Source of the DNA: Streptomyces sp. Root431
GTDB lineage: Bacteria > Actinomycetota > Actinomycetes > Streptomycetales > Streptomycetaceae
DNA: 64,000 nucleotides
NCBI RefSeq assembly: GCF_001426585.1
Contig: NZ_LMEI01000012.1
Coordinates: forward strand, 400,056-464,055
Direction of reading: 5' to 3'
In this document: positions 42,058 through 49,326 of the stretch, one piece after another
Position numbering within the stretch: position 1 is the first letter of the stretch
How the letters are laid out: each line of letters begins with the position of its first letter
Program-made: the position numbers and the translations under genes
Notes under the pieces: generated by a model
Databases searched by the model: none
The model's input: only the letters and a program-made list of their open reading frames with translations
What the model was told of the DNA's origin: nothing

Positions 42058-42574
42058 CGCTGGAGAAAACGTAAACCAGGTTGTCGATAACGGCAAGGGG
42101 GTACCCGTCGACACCCCCGGATACGAACTCCCCCTGCTCCTCTTCGGCGGCTTCCGCACCCTCATCGACCGGCTCCACGCCCGCCTCGCCGACGAGGGCC
42201 ACCCCGACATGCGCCCCGCCCACGGCTTCGCCCTGCAGGCCATCGGCACCGGCGGCGCCACCGCCAGCGACATCGGACGCCGCCTCGGCGTCTCCAAGCA
42301 GGCCGCCGGCAAGACCGTCGACCGGCTGCTCGCCCTCGGCTACGCGGAACGCGCCGACGACCCCGCCGACGCGCGCCGCAAACTCGTCCGCATCACCCCG
42401 CGCGGCCACGACGCCCTCGCCCGCTCCGCCGCGATCTTCGACGAACTGCGGGCGGAGTGGGCCGCGACCCTCGGCGCGGACCGCGTCCGGGACATCGAGA
42501 CGGCCCTGCGGAACGTCGTCCCCGCGGAGACGGCGTTCCGCCTGGACGCCACGAGCTGGCTCGGCGCGCCCTGA
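42044..42574 (+). CDS. MarR-family regulator
   Basis: The 176-residue regulator has a winged helix (PAHGFALQAIGTGGATASDIGRRLGVSKQAAGKTVDRLLALGYAERADDPADARRKLVRITPRG). MarR proteins respond to oxidants or phenolics. Start choice is uncertain: the ATG at 42044 fits a leaderless message, but an ATG at 42035 and longer forms are open, and none has a ribosome-binding site. It is divergent from the AhpD-fold gene and shares its operator region. Confidence 0.88.
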   Translation: MVDHVAGENVNQVVDNGKGVPVDTPGYELPLLLFGGFRTLIDRLHARLADEGHPDMRPAHGFALQAIGTGGATASDIGRRLGVSKQAAGKTVDRLLALGYAERADDPADARRKLVRITPRGHDALARSAAIFDELRAEWAATLGADRVRDIETALRNVVPAETAFRLDATSWLGAP

Positions 42575-42586
42575 ACCCTCACCGGG

Positions 42587-43576
42587 TCACCAGGCGAAGG
42601 CCTCCGGGGACGGCCCCGGGCCCGGGAAGATCTCGTCGAGACCCGCCAGGACCTCCTCGCTCAGCTCCACCTCCAGGGCGCGCAGCGCGCTGGTCAGCTG
42701 CTCGGGCGTGCGGGGACCGACGATCGGGCCCGTGACCCCCGGCCGGGTGAGCAGCCACGCGAGGGCCGTCTCGCCCGGCTCCAGGCCGTGCTTGTCGAGC
42801 AGGTCCTCGTAGGCCTGGAGCTGCGCGCGGGACGCCGGGTCGGCGAGGGTGGCCGCCGCGCGGCCCTCCGTACGGCGCTTGCCCGCGGCCTCCTTCTTCA
42901 GGACGCCGCCGAGCAGGCCGCCGTGGAGCGGCGACCAGGGGATGACCCCGAGGCCGTACTCCTGCGCGGCCGGGATGACCTCCATCTCCGCGCGCCGCTC
43001 GAAGAGGTTGTAGAGGCACTGCTCGCTGACGAGGCCGACCGAGCCGCGCCGGGCGGCGGTCTCGTTGGCCTGGGCGATCTTGTAGCCGGGGAAGTTCGAG
43101 GAGCCGGCGTAGAGGACCTTGCCCTGCTGGATCAGGACGTCGACGGCCTGCCAGATCTCGTCGAAGGGGGTCGCCCGGTCGATGTGGTGGAACTGGTAGA
43201 CGTCGATGTAGTCGGTGCCGAGCCGCTTGAGGCTGGCCTCCACCGCGCGGCGGATGTTCAGCGCGGAGAGCTTGTCGTGATTGGGCCAGGCGTCGCCGTC
43301 GGCGGCCATGTTCCCGTACACCTTGGTGGCGAGAACGGTCCTGTCGCGGCGGCCGTCGCCCTTGGCGAACCAGGAGCCGATGATCGACTCCGTCCGCCCC
43401 TTGTTCTCCGCCCAGCCATACACGTTGGCCGTGTCGAAGAAGTTGAGCCCCGCGTCCAGCGCGGAGTCCATGATGGCGTGACTGGTGGCTTCGTCCGTCT
43501 GCGGTCCGAAGTTCATCGTGCCGAGGACGAGTCGGCTGACCTTGAGTCCGGTGCGTCCGAGCTGCGTGTACTCCAT
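42587..43576 (-). CDS. Aldo/keto reductase
   Basis: The 329-residue (alpha/beta)8 NADPH oxidoreductase has the tetrad: Asp and Tyr in FFDTANVYGWAENKG, Lys in LATKVYG and His in YQFHHIDRATPFDE. It also has VSEQCLYNLFERRAEMEVIPAAQEYGLGVIPWSPLHGGLLGG, the block typical of the Kv-beta/YghZ-like subgroup. It reduces aldehydes or ketones. The ATG at 43576 lies close to a MerR-like dyad; a TTG at 43585 is also possible. It is convergent with the MarR gene, 12 bp away. Confidence 0.9.
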   Translation of the reverse strand: MEYTQLGRTGLKVSRLVLGTMNFGPQTDEATSHAIMDSALDAGLNFFDTANVYGWAENKGRTESIIGSWFAKGDGRRDRTVLATKVYGNMAADGDAWPNHDKLSALNIRRAVEASLKRLGTDYIDVYQFHHIDRATPFDEIWQAVDVLIQQGKVLYAGSSNFPGYKIAQANETAARRGSVGLVSEQCLYNLFERRAEMEVIPAAQEYGLGVIPWSPLHGGLLGGVLKKEAAGKRRTEGRAAATLADPASRAQLQAYEDLLDKHGLEPGETALAWLLTRPGVTGPIVGPRTPEQLTSALRALEVELSEEVLAGLDEIFPGPGPSPEAFAW

Positions 43577-43591
43577 GAGGGTCAAGCCAAC

Positions 43592-43613
43592 TGCTTCGAG
43601 TCCGCTCGAAGCA
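43592..43613. promoter_or_regulatory. MerR-type dyad upstream of the aldo/keto reductase
   Basis: TGCTTCGAG (43592-43600) and CTCGAAGCA (43605-43613) form a perfect 9-bp inverted repeat with a 4-base centre. It lies about 16 bp before the reductase start. This spacing and wording resemble operators of SoxR/MerR proteins that distort an overlong promoter spacer; no MerR gene is adjacent. Confidence 0.6.
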
Positions 43614-43671
43614 AGGAGATTCCCGCAGAGGGAGACGGAGGAAGGCGTCTGCTGACGTGCCCGGTGCGTGC

Positions 43672-43761
43672 CTACTGTCCGGTGACCGCCGCCACCGCGA
43701 TGATCGCGAACATCAGTACGAGCACGCCGGCCATGATTCGGTTACGGGTCTTCGGGTCCAC
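43672..43761 (-). CDS. Small single-span membrane peptide (29 residues)
   Basis: The reading frame gives a 29-residue peptide: a short basic N-terminus (VDPKTRNRI) followed by one hydrophobic span (MAGVLVLMFAIIAVAAV) and TGQ. The GTG start at 43761 is the only good one. It lies 9 bp past the thpR stop on the same strand, so it may be its operon partner. The peptide is recognisable as one recurring in Streptomyces beside 2',5'-ligase-type genes, from memory. Function unknown. Missed by length cut-offs. Confidence 0.55.
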   Translation of the reverse strand: MDPKTRNRIMAGVLVLMFAIIAVAAVTGQ

Positions 43762-43770
43762 GCATCGAGG

Positions 43771-44355
43771 TTAACCCGAGCGGCCCGCTCCCCCTTCAAG
43801 GGGCCAGCCGTCGAGCTTCTCGTAGCGGGGCTGCTCGCCGCGGACACCGCTCACCGGCAGGTTCGAGCGGACGAGCGCCAGCTCCGCCACCTGCCAGCGG
43901 TCTCCCTCGAAGGTGTGGAGGACGTCGAGGAACGGGTGGAGGTCGACCTCGTCCGTCCGTGCGCGGGCGAGCGTCAGATGGGCCTGGTAGCGGCGGTGCT
44001 CGTCCATCGCGACCCCGGCCCTGCGGGCGGCGGCGTCGGACCGCTCGGCGAGCAGCCGCAGCTCGTCCAGGTCCCCGGCGAACCCCGTCCACAGGGCGCG
44101 GCGGCCGAAGTGACCGCCGCCGTGGAGGCGCAGCGGGAACGGCGGGGTGCGGTGCGCGGCCCGGGCGAGCCGGACGCGCAGTTCGGGCAGCAGCTCCTCG
44201 TCGACCTCGCCCATGAAGGCGAGCGTGAGGTGCCACCCGGGCCGCGAGGTCCAGCGCAGCCCGTCGGCCCCGGGCAGCCGGTGCAGTCGGTCCGTGACAC
44301 GTCCGAGCTCGGCCAGCTGCTCGGCGGGCGGCAGGACGGCGGCGAAAAGCCTCAT
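43771..44355 (-). CDS. thpR: RNA 2',3'-cyclic phosphodiesterase (2H family)
   Basis: The 194-residue 2H phosphoesterase has both catalytic HxTx motifs, WHLTLAFMG and QAHLTLARA, and the opening MRLFAAVLPP. It opens RNA 2',3'-cyclic phosphates and was formerly called 2'-5' RNA ligase. The C-terminal VSGVRGEQPRYEKLDGWPL matches the family. The ATG at 44355 is divergent from the GNAT gene, with 55 bp between. Confidence 0.9.
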   Translation of the reverse strand: MRLFAAVLPPAEQLAELGRVTDRLHRLPGADGLRWTSRPGWHLTLAFMGEVDEELLPELRVRLARAAHRTPPFPLRLHGGGHFGRRALWTGFAGDLDELRLLAERSDAAARRAGVAMDEHRRYQAHLTLARARTDEVDLHPFLDVLHTFEGDRWQVAELALVRSNLPVSGVRGEQPRYEKLDGWPLEGGAGRSG

Positions 44356-44410
44356 GGGGAGAGTCTGGCAGGCCGCCGGAAAACCCGGGACAGGCTCTAG
44401 CCTCTGTGGG

Positions 44411-44911
44411 ATGAAGATCCGGAAGGGCGGGGTGGAGGACCTCCCCGCGATACTCGCAGTCCTTGACAGCGCCGTGGTGTGGCTCAACGGCAAGGGGATC
44501 ACCGCCCAGTGGGGCACGGAGTCGTTCTCGGCCCGCCCCGCGGCGGTGAAGCAGGTCGAGGACACGATGGCCGAGGGCGATCCGTGGATCGTCGAGATCG
44601 ACGGCGTACCGGCGGGCACGATGACGCTGACGCCGCATCCGGGCAAGCACGTGCCCCCGGCGGACGAGCCCGAGGTGTACGTCCGCCTGCTCGCGACCGA
44701 CGCGCGGTTCCACGGGCACGGGGTGGGTGCCGCGCTCCTCGCCCACGCGGTGAAGGAGACCCGGCGGCGGGGGGTGTCGCTGCTGCGCGTGGACTGCTTC
44801 GCGGGCAGCGAGGGACGGCTCGTCGCGTACTACGAGGGCCAGGGCTTCACCCGGACCGAGCCCTTCGCGGTGGGCGAGTGGCAGGGGCAGATCCTGGAGC
44901 GGCGGGTCTGA
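44411..44911 (+). CDS. GNAT-family N-acetyltransferase
   Basis: This 166-residue acetyltransferase reads IRKGGVEDLPAILAVLDSAVVWL...VYVRLLATDARFHGHGVGAALLAHAVKETRRRG, where FHGHGVGAALLAHA is the acetyl-CoA loop. Substrate unknown. TAGCCT at 44398-44403 ends 7 bp before the ATG, so the transcript may be leaderless. A terminator hairpin follows 58 bp downstream of the stop. Confidence 0.88.
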   Translation: MKIRKGGVEDLPAILAVLDSAVVWLNGKGITAQWGTESFSARPAAVKQVEDTMAEGDPWIVEIDGVPAGTMTLTPHPGKHVPPADEPEVYVRLLATDARFHGHGVGAALLAHAVKETRRRGVSLLRVDCFAGSEGRLVAYYEGQGFTRTEPFAVGEWQGQILERRV

Positions 44912-44968
44912 GGAGGGACGGGCGGTAGGGCGTTAGGGCGGTAGGGGTACGGGGGCGGGTACGGGGAC

Positions 44969-44997
44969 GGGGGCGGGCCTTCGAAGAGCCCGCCCCC
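44969..44997. terminator. Terminator hairpin between GNAT and MFS genes
   Basis: GGGGGCGGGC (44969-44978) pairs fully with GCCCGCCCCC (44988-44997) around a 9-base loop. It separates the plus-strand GNAT gene from the convergent MFS gene. Confidence 0.8.
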
Positions 44998-45049
44998 GTA
45001 CGTGTGCCAGGGCGGGCCCGCCGGAAGCCCGGCCCCCGTCCCCCTGCCG

Positions 45050-46387
45050 TCAGGCCGCCGTAGCCAGGCGCTCGCGGGCCACGAACCGGACCTGCGGGTG
45101 CCCGTGGCGCCAGGCCAGGGCGACCTTCAGGCCGCCGACCTTCGCCAGGACCAGGCCGATGACCCCCGCCGCGAGCAGCGAGATCACGCCGCCCGTCGCG
45201 AAGCCGACGCGGGCGCCGTACGTGTCGGTGACCCAGCCGAGGAGCGGTGCCCCGATCGGCGTGCCGCCGGCGAAGACCATCATGTAGAGGCTCATCACGC
45301 GGCCCCGCATGGCCGGGTCGGTCGCCATCTGGACGGCCGAGTTCGCCGTGATGTTGACCGTGAGGCCGATCATGCCGATCGGCACGAGCAGCAGCGCGAA
45401 CAGCCAGAACGCGGGCGACAGCGCCGCCGCGATCTCCAGGACGCCGAAGACCGCCGCCGCGACGACCAGCATCCGCAGCCGGGTCGAGCCCCGGCGGGCC
45501 GCGGCGAGGGCGCCCACGAGGGAGCCGGCCGCCATCAGGGTGTTGAGGAAGCCGTACGTACCGGCGCCGACGTGGAAGACCTCCTCCGAGAAGGCCGTGA
45601 GCCAGATCGGGAAGTTGAACCCGAACGTGCCGATGAACCCCACGAGGACGATCGGCCAGATCAGGTCCGGCCGCCCTGCCACGTACCGCAGGCCCTCCCG
45701 CAGCTGGCCCTTGCCGCGCGGGGCGCGCTCCACCTTGTGGAGCTCGCTCGTCCGCATGAGCAGGAGGCTCACGAGGGGGGCGAGGAACGACAGGCCGTTG
45801 AGCAGGAACGCCCAGCCGCTGCCGACTCCGGCGATCAGGACACCGGCGACGGCGGGGCCGATGAGCCGGGCGGACTGGAAGTTCGCCGAGTTCAGGGAGA
45901 CGGCGTTGCGGAGCTGGGCGGGGCCGACCATCTCGGCGACGTACGCCTGGCGGGCCGGGTTGTCGACGACCGTCACCATGCCGAGGAGGAAGGCGATCAG
46001 GTAGACGTGCCAGACCTGGACGGAGCCGGAGAGGGTGAGGACGGCGAGCGCGAGTCCGCAGAGGCCGAGGGCGGCCTGGCTGACGAGGAGCAGGTTCCGC
46101 TTCGGGTAGCGGTCGGCTATGACACCGCCGTACAGGCCGAAGAGCAGCATCGGCAGGAACTGCAGGGCCGTGGTGATGCCGACGGCGGCGGCCGAGCCGG
46201 TGAGGCTCAGGACCAGCCAGTCCTGGGTGATGCGGGCCATCCACGTACCGGTGTTGGAGACGATGGCTCCGGTGAAGAACAGCCGGTAGTTGCGGATACG
46301 GAGCGAGGAGAAGGTTTCCCCCCGCCCACGGGTCTTGAGGGTGGGTTGATGGACGGGTGCGGAGTCTGCTCCGGGTCCCGTACTCAA
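45050..46387 (-). CDS. MFS transporter (EntS/MFS_3 type)
   Basis: The 445-residue protein has about twelve hydrophobic segments. The block YRLFFTGAIVSNTGTWMARITQDWLVLSL and the loop LYGGVIADRYPKRNLLLVSQ are hallmarks of the EntS-like exporter group. It likely exports siderophores or drugs; the substrate is not deducible. The TTG at 46387 follows AAGGAGG. It lies 27 bp downstream of a MarR gene and probably forms a repressor-exporter operon. Confidence 0.9.
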   Translation of the reverse strand: MSTGPGADSAPVHQPTLKTRGRGETFSSLRIRNYRLFFTGAIVSNTGTWMARITQDWLVLSLTGSAAAVGITTALQFLPMLLFGLYGGVIADRYPKRNLLLVSQAALGLCGLALAVLTLSGSVQVWHVYLIAFLLGMVTVVDNPARQAYVAEMVGPAQLRNAVSLNSANFQSARLIGPAVAGVLIAGVGSGWAFLLNGLSFLAPLVSLLLMRTSELHKVERAPRGKGQLREGLRYVAGRPDLIWPIVLVGFIGTFGFNFPIWLTAFSEEVFHVGAGTYGFLNTLMAAGSLVGALAAARRGSTRLRMLVVAAAVFGVLEIAAALSPAFWLFALLLVPIGMIGLTVNITANSAVQMATDPAMRGRVMSLYMMVFAGGTPIGAPLLGWVTDTYGARVGFATGGVISLLAAGVIGLVLAKVGGLKVALAWRHGHPQVRFVARERLATAA

Positions 46388-46414
46388 AGTGCGTTCGCCT
46401 CCTTGGCGCGTCGG

Positions 46415-46858
46415 TCAGAGGTGAGCGAGCTTCTCCAGGACCGGGGCGGCCGCGCGCAGCTTGGCCCATTCGTCCTCGTCCAGGCCTTCGGCGAGAGTGG
46501 CCAGCCAGGCGTTCCGCTTGCGGCGGGACTCTTCGAGCATGGCCTCGGCCGTCTCGGTCTGGCGGACCACCTTCTGTCGGCGGTCGTCGGGGTGCGGCTC
46601 CAGCCGGACCAGTCCCTTGGCTTCGAGCAGCGCGACGATGCGGGTCATCGACGGAGGCTGGACGTGCTCCTTGCGGGCCAGCTCACCGGGGGTGGCGGAG
46701 CCGCAGAGCTTCAGAGTGCCGAGCACCGACATCTCGGTGGGGCTCAGCGACTCGTCGACGCGCTGGTGCTTGAGGCGTCGGCTCAGTCGCATGACGGAGG
46801 AGCGGAGCGCGTTCACGGCCGCGGCGTCGTCGGCGGTGCCGTGGGACAGGTCAGGCAT
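46415..46858 (-). CDS. MarR-family regulator of the MFS exporter
   Basis: The 147-residue winged-helix protein has a typical MarR core (LSPTEMSVLGTLKLCGSATPGELARKEHVQPPSMTRIVALLEAKGLVRLEPHPDDRRQKVV) and helices for dimerisation. It is first in an operon with the MFS gene, 27 bp downstream. The palindrome AGTTAGCCTAACT lies 2 bp before its start codon, suggesting autorepression relieved by the exported compound. Confidence 0.92.
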   Translation of the reverse strand: MPDLSHGTADDAAAVNALRSSVMRLSRRLKHQRVDESLSPTEMSVLGTLKLCGSATPGELARKEHVQPPSMTRIVALLEAKGLVRLEPHPDDRRQKVVRQTETAEAMLEESRRKRNAWLATLAEGLDEDEWAKLRAAAPVLEKLAHL

Positions 46859-46860
46859 GT

Positions 46861-46873
46861 AGTTAGCCTAACT
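46861..46873. promoter_or_regulatory. MarR palindrome at the MarR-MFS operon start
   Basis: AGTTAG and CTAACT form a perfect 13-bp palindrome around one base, immediately upstream of the MarR ATG. A second direct repeat (GTGGATCACACGGGAG, 46916-46931 and 46937-46952) lies further upstream. Confidence 0.6.
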
Positions 46874-47066
46874 CATTACTCTTCCTAAATACCAACCGAA
46901 ACGCGCCGACGTCGTGTGGATCACACGGGAGAGGACGTGGATCACACGGGAGGGGGACACACCTGGCAGCCCAGATCACGCTTCGGCATCCATGTATCAC
47001 CCAAACGAGTGAGCCCGATCCGGAAAGTGACGCAAAGGGGCACCTGCTGCCCCGACCCTGAACGGC

Positions 47067-47318
47067 ATGGGATCGACAGTGCTCAGCCTGCGCATCGACG
47101 GTGAGCTGCTCGACCGGCTCAGGAGCCACGCCGCGAAAAGAGGAATGAGCGTCCAGGACTATGTCGTCCGGACGCTCATTCGGGAGGATTTCGACGAGCG
47201 GTTCAAGACCGCCGTCGACGAGACGGAGAGGTTCTACGGGGAGGCGTCAGCCGGAGCCGGGCCCGCGCCCGAGCCGTCGCCCGGGGATCACGTGAGGCCG
47301 AGCGCCGGCATCGCGTAG
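47067..47318 (+). CDS. Ribbon-helix-helix-type small protein
   Basis: The 83-residue protein has the opening VLSLRIDGELLDRLRSHAAKRGMSVQDYVVRTLIREDF, a beta strand and two helices as in MetJ/Arc/CopG DNA-binding proteins. A disordered Pro/Ala tail follows. The proline-rich end overlaps the convergent NCS2 gene by 31 bp. It may be an orphan antitoxin or regulator; no toxin gene is nearby. The ATG at 47067 lacks a clear Shine-Dalgarno site. Confidence 0.75.
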   Translation: MGSTVLSLRIDGELLDRLRSHAAKRGMSVQDYVVRTLIREDFDERFKTAVDETERFYGEASAGAGPAPEPSPGDHVRPSAGIA

Positions 47319-48739
47319 TAGAAGACGAAGACCGCCGACACGACGTACATGGCCGCCGGGACCTCACGGCCCCGGCCGGCCGCCAGGCGCAGCACGCTGA
47401 AGGCGATGAAGCCGATGCCGATGCCGTTCGTGATCGAGTACGTGAACGGCATCATCAGCATGGCCAGGAACGCCGGCACCGCGATGGTGAAGTCGCTCCA
47501 GTCGATGTCCTTGATCGAACCGGCCATGATCAGGAAGCCGACCGCGAGCAACGCGGGCGTGGCCGCCTGCGACGGGACCATCGTCGCGAGCGGCGTGAGG
47601 AACAGCGCGACCGCGAAGAGACCGCCGGTCACGACCGAGGCGAGGCCCGTGCGGGCGCCCTCGCCGACGCCCGCCGTGGACTCCACGAAGCAGGTGTTGG
47701 CCGAGGAGGAGGTGCCGCCGCCGGCCGCGACCGCCAGGCCGTCGACGAGCAGCACCTTGTTGATGCCGGGGAAGTTGCCGTCCTTGTCCATCAGCTTGGC
47801 CTCGTCGCCGACGCCGAGGATCGTGCCCATCGCGTCGAAGAAGCAGGACAGCAGCACGGTGAAGACGAAGAGGACGCCGGTCAGCAGGCCGACCTTCTCG
47901 AAGCCGCCGAAGAGGCTGGCCTCGCCGACCAGGCCGAAGTCGGGCGAGGCGACGGGGTTGCCCGGCCACTTCGGGGTGGTGAGGCCCCAGGACGGGACGG
48001 TCGCGACCGCGTTGATCACCATCGCCACGATCGTCATGACGACGATCGAGATGAGGATGGCGCCCGGCACCTTGCGGATGATCAGCGCGAGGGTGAGCAG
48101 CGTGCCCAGGATGAAGACGAGGACCGGCCAGCCGGTGAGGTGCCCGTCGCCGCCGAGCTGGAGCGGGACGGTGGTGTGCGCGGCGTCGGGGATGCGGGAG
48201 ACGAAGCCCGAGTCGACGAGGCCGATGAGCATGATGAAGAGGCCGATGCCGATCGCGATGCCCTTGCGTAGGCCAACCGGGACGGCGTTCATGACGCGCT
48301 CGCGCAGACCGGTCGCGACGAGCAGCATCACGACGATGCCGGCGAGGACGACCATGCCCATGGCGTCCGCCCAGGACATCTTCGGAGCGAGCTGGAGCGC
48401 GACGACCGTGTTGACGCCGAGGCCGGCGGCGAGGGCGATCGGGACGTTGCCGATGACGCCCATGAGGAGCGTCGAGAACGCCGCCGTGAGGACGGTCGCG
48501 GTGACGAGCTGGCCGCCGTCGAGCTGGTGCCCGTACATGTCCTTGGCGCTGCCGAGGATGATCGGGTTCAGCACGATGATGTAGGCCATCGCGAAGAAGG
48601 TGGCGAAACCGCCCCGGACCTCGCGGGCGACGGTCGAACCGCGCTCGGAGATCCGGAAGAAGCGGTCGAAGCCCGAACCCGGCTGCGGAGAGTTCACGGG
48701 CTCGGGGGACGTGGCCTTGGCGGTGGCCGTGGTGCTCAT
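47288..48739 (-). CDS. NCS2-family purine permease (guanine/hypoxanthine type)
   Basis: The 483-residue transporter has 12-14 hydrophobic segments and the AzgA-like pattern: AYIIVLNPIILGSAKDM, NVPIALAAGLGVNTVVALQ, RKGIAIGIGLFIMLIGLVDSGF, FFDAMGTILGVGDEAKL and SSANTCFVESTAGVGEGARTGLASVVTG. It imports hypoxanthine, guanine or adenine with protons. The ATG at 48739 follows AGAGGAA. It overlaps the ribbon-helix-helix gene at its 3' end. Confidence 0.92.
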   Translation of the reverse strand: MSTTATAKATSPEPVNSPQPGSGFDRFFRISERGSTVAREVRGGFATFFAMAYIIVLNPIILGSAKDMYGHQLDGGQLVTATVLTAAFSTLLMGVIGNVPIALAAGLGVNTVVALQLAPKMSWADAMGMVVLAGIVVMLLVATGLRERVMNAVPVGLRKGIAIGIGLFIMLIGLVDSGFVSRIPDAAHTTVPLQLGGDGHLTGWPVLVFILGTLLTLALIIRKVPGAILISIVVMTIVAMVINAVATVPSWGLTTPKWPGNPVASPDFGLVGEASLFGGFEKVGLLTGVLFVFTVLLSCFFDAMGTILGVGDEAKLMDKDGNFPGINKVLLVDGLAVAAGGGTSSSANTCFVESTAGVGEGARTGLASVVTGGLFAVALFLTPLATMVPSQAATPALLAVGFLIMAGSIKDIDWSDFTIAVPAFLAMLMMPFTYSITNGIGIGFIAFSVLRLAAGRGREVPAAMYVVSAVFVFYYAMPALGLT

Positions 48740-48884
48740 GGGGGTTCCTCTTCGGAAGAAGTCCTTTTTGGCGGTTCATACGAGGGAAACCCGCCAGAGG
48801 CAAACCGTTTCAGTATGAACACATGAACGAGCGAGCGTCTATCTCCGCGCGTAGATACGATTTCCCGCCGCCTAGACTGGGCCC

Positions 48885-49238
48885 ATGGCGAAGTGGACAC
48901 CGAAGCACGAGGCACCCGAGCCCCTCGAAGGGCCCGTCGTCGCCACCATCACCGGCGGCACGATCCTCTGGTTCGTCCTCTTCCTCGTCCAGGTCCCCTT
49001 CTACGGCTGGTTCGACGACCGGGACCTGACCTGGTGGGTGTGGACCTGCCTCGCCGGCGGCGGGCTCGGCCTGATCGGCATCTGGTACGTCCGCGGGCGT
49101 GACGCGGCGATCAAGCGGCACGAGGCGGCGGCACGGGCGGCGGAAGCCGGGCAGTCGGCGGAGTCGGCGGAAGCCGGGCAGTCGGCGGAAGCCGGGCAGT
49201 CGGCCCAGAACCCCGAGACGACCTCGGGCACCCCCTAG
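48885..49238 (+). CDS. DUF2530 two-helix membrane protein
   Basis: The 117-residue protein starts KWTPKHEAPEPLEGPVVATITGGTILWFVLFLVQVPF and has a second helix (WWVWTCLAGGGLGLIGIWYV), as in DUF2530. The C-terminal tail carries repeats of AEAGQSAES from an 18/27-bp DNA repeat. TAGACT at 48873-48878 ends 6 bp before the ATG, so the transcript may be leaderless. Role unknown; it precedes the P-type ATPase but is not obviously co-transcribed. Confidence 0.9.
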   Translation: MAKWTPKHEAPEPLEGPVVATITGGTILWFVLFLVQVPFYGWFDDRDLTWWVWTCLAGGGLGLIGIWYVRGRDAAIKRHEAAARAAEAGQSAESAEAGQSAEAGQSAQNPETTSGTP

Positions 49239-49326
49239 CACCAGGGGACGATTCCGGTCCTCCCCCGGTCTGATCTTCGCCCTCCTCGGCAGGTGAACGG
49301 CCCCTTCCGGTCGTACCGTCGAAAAC

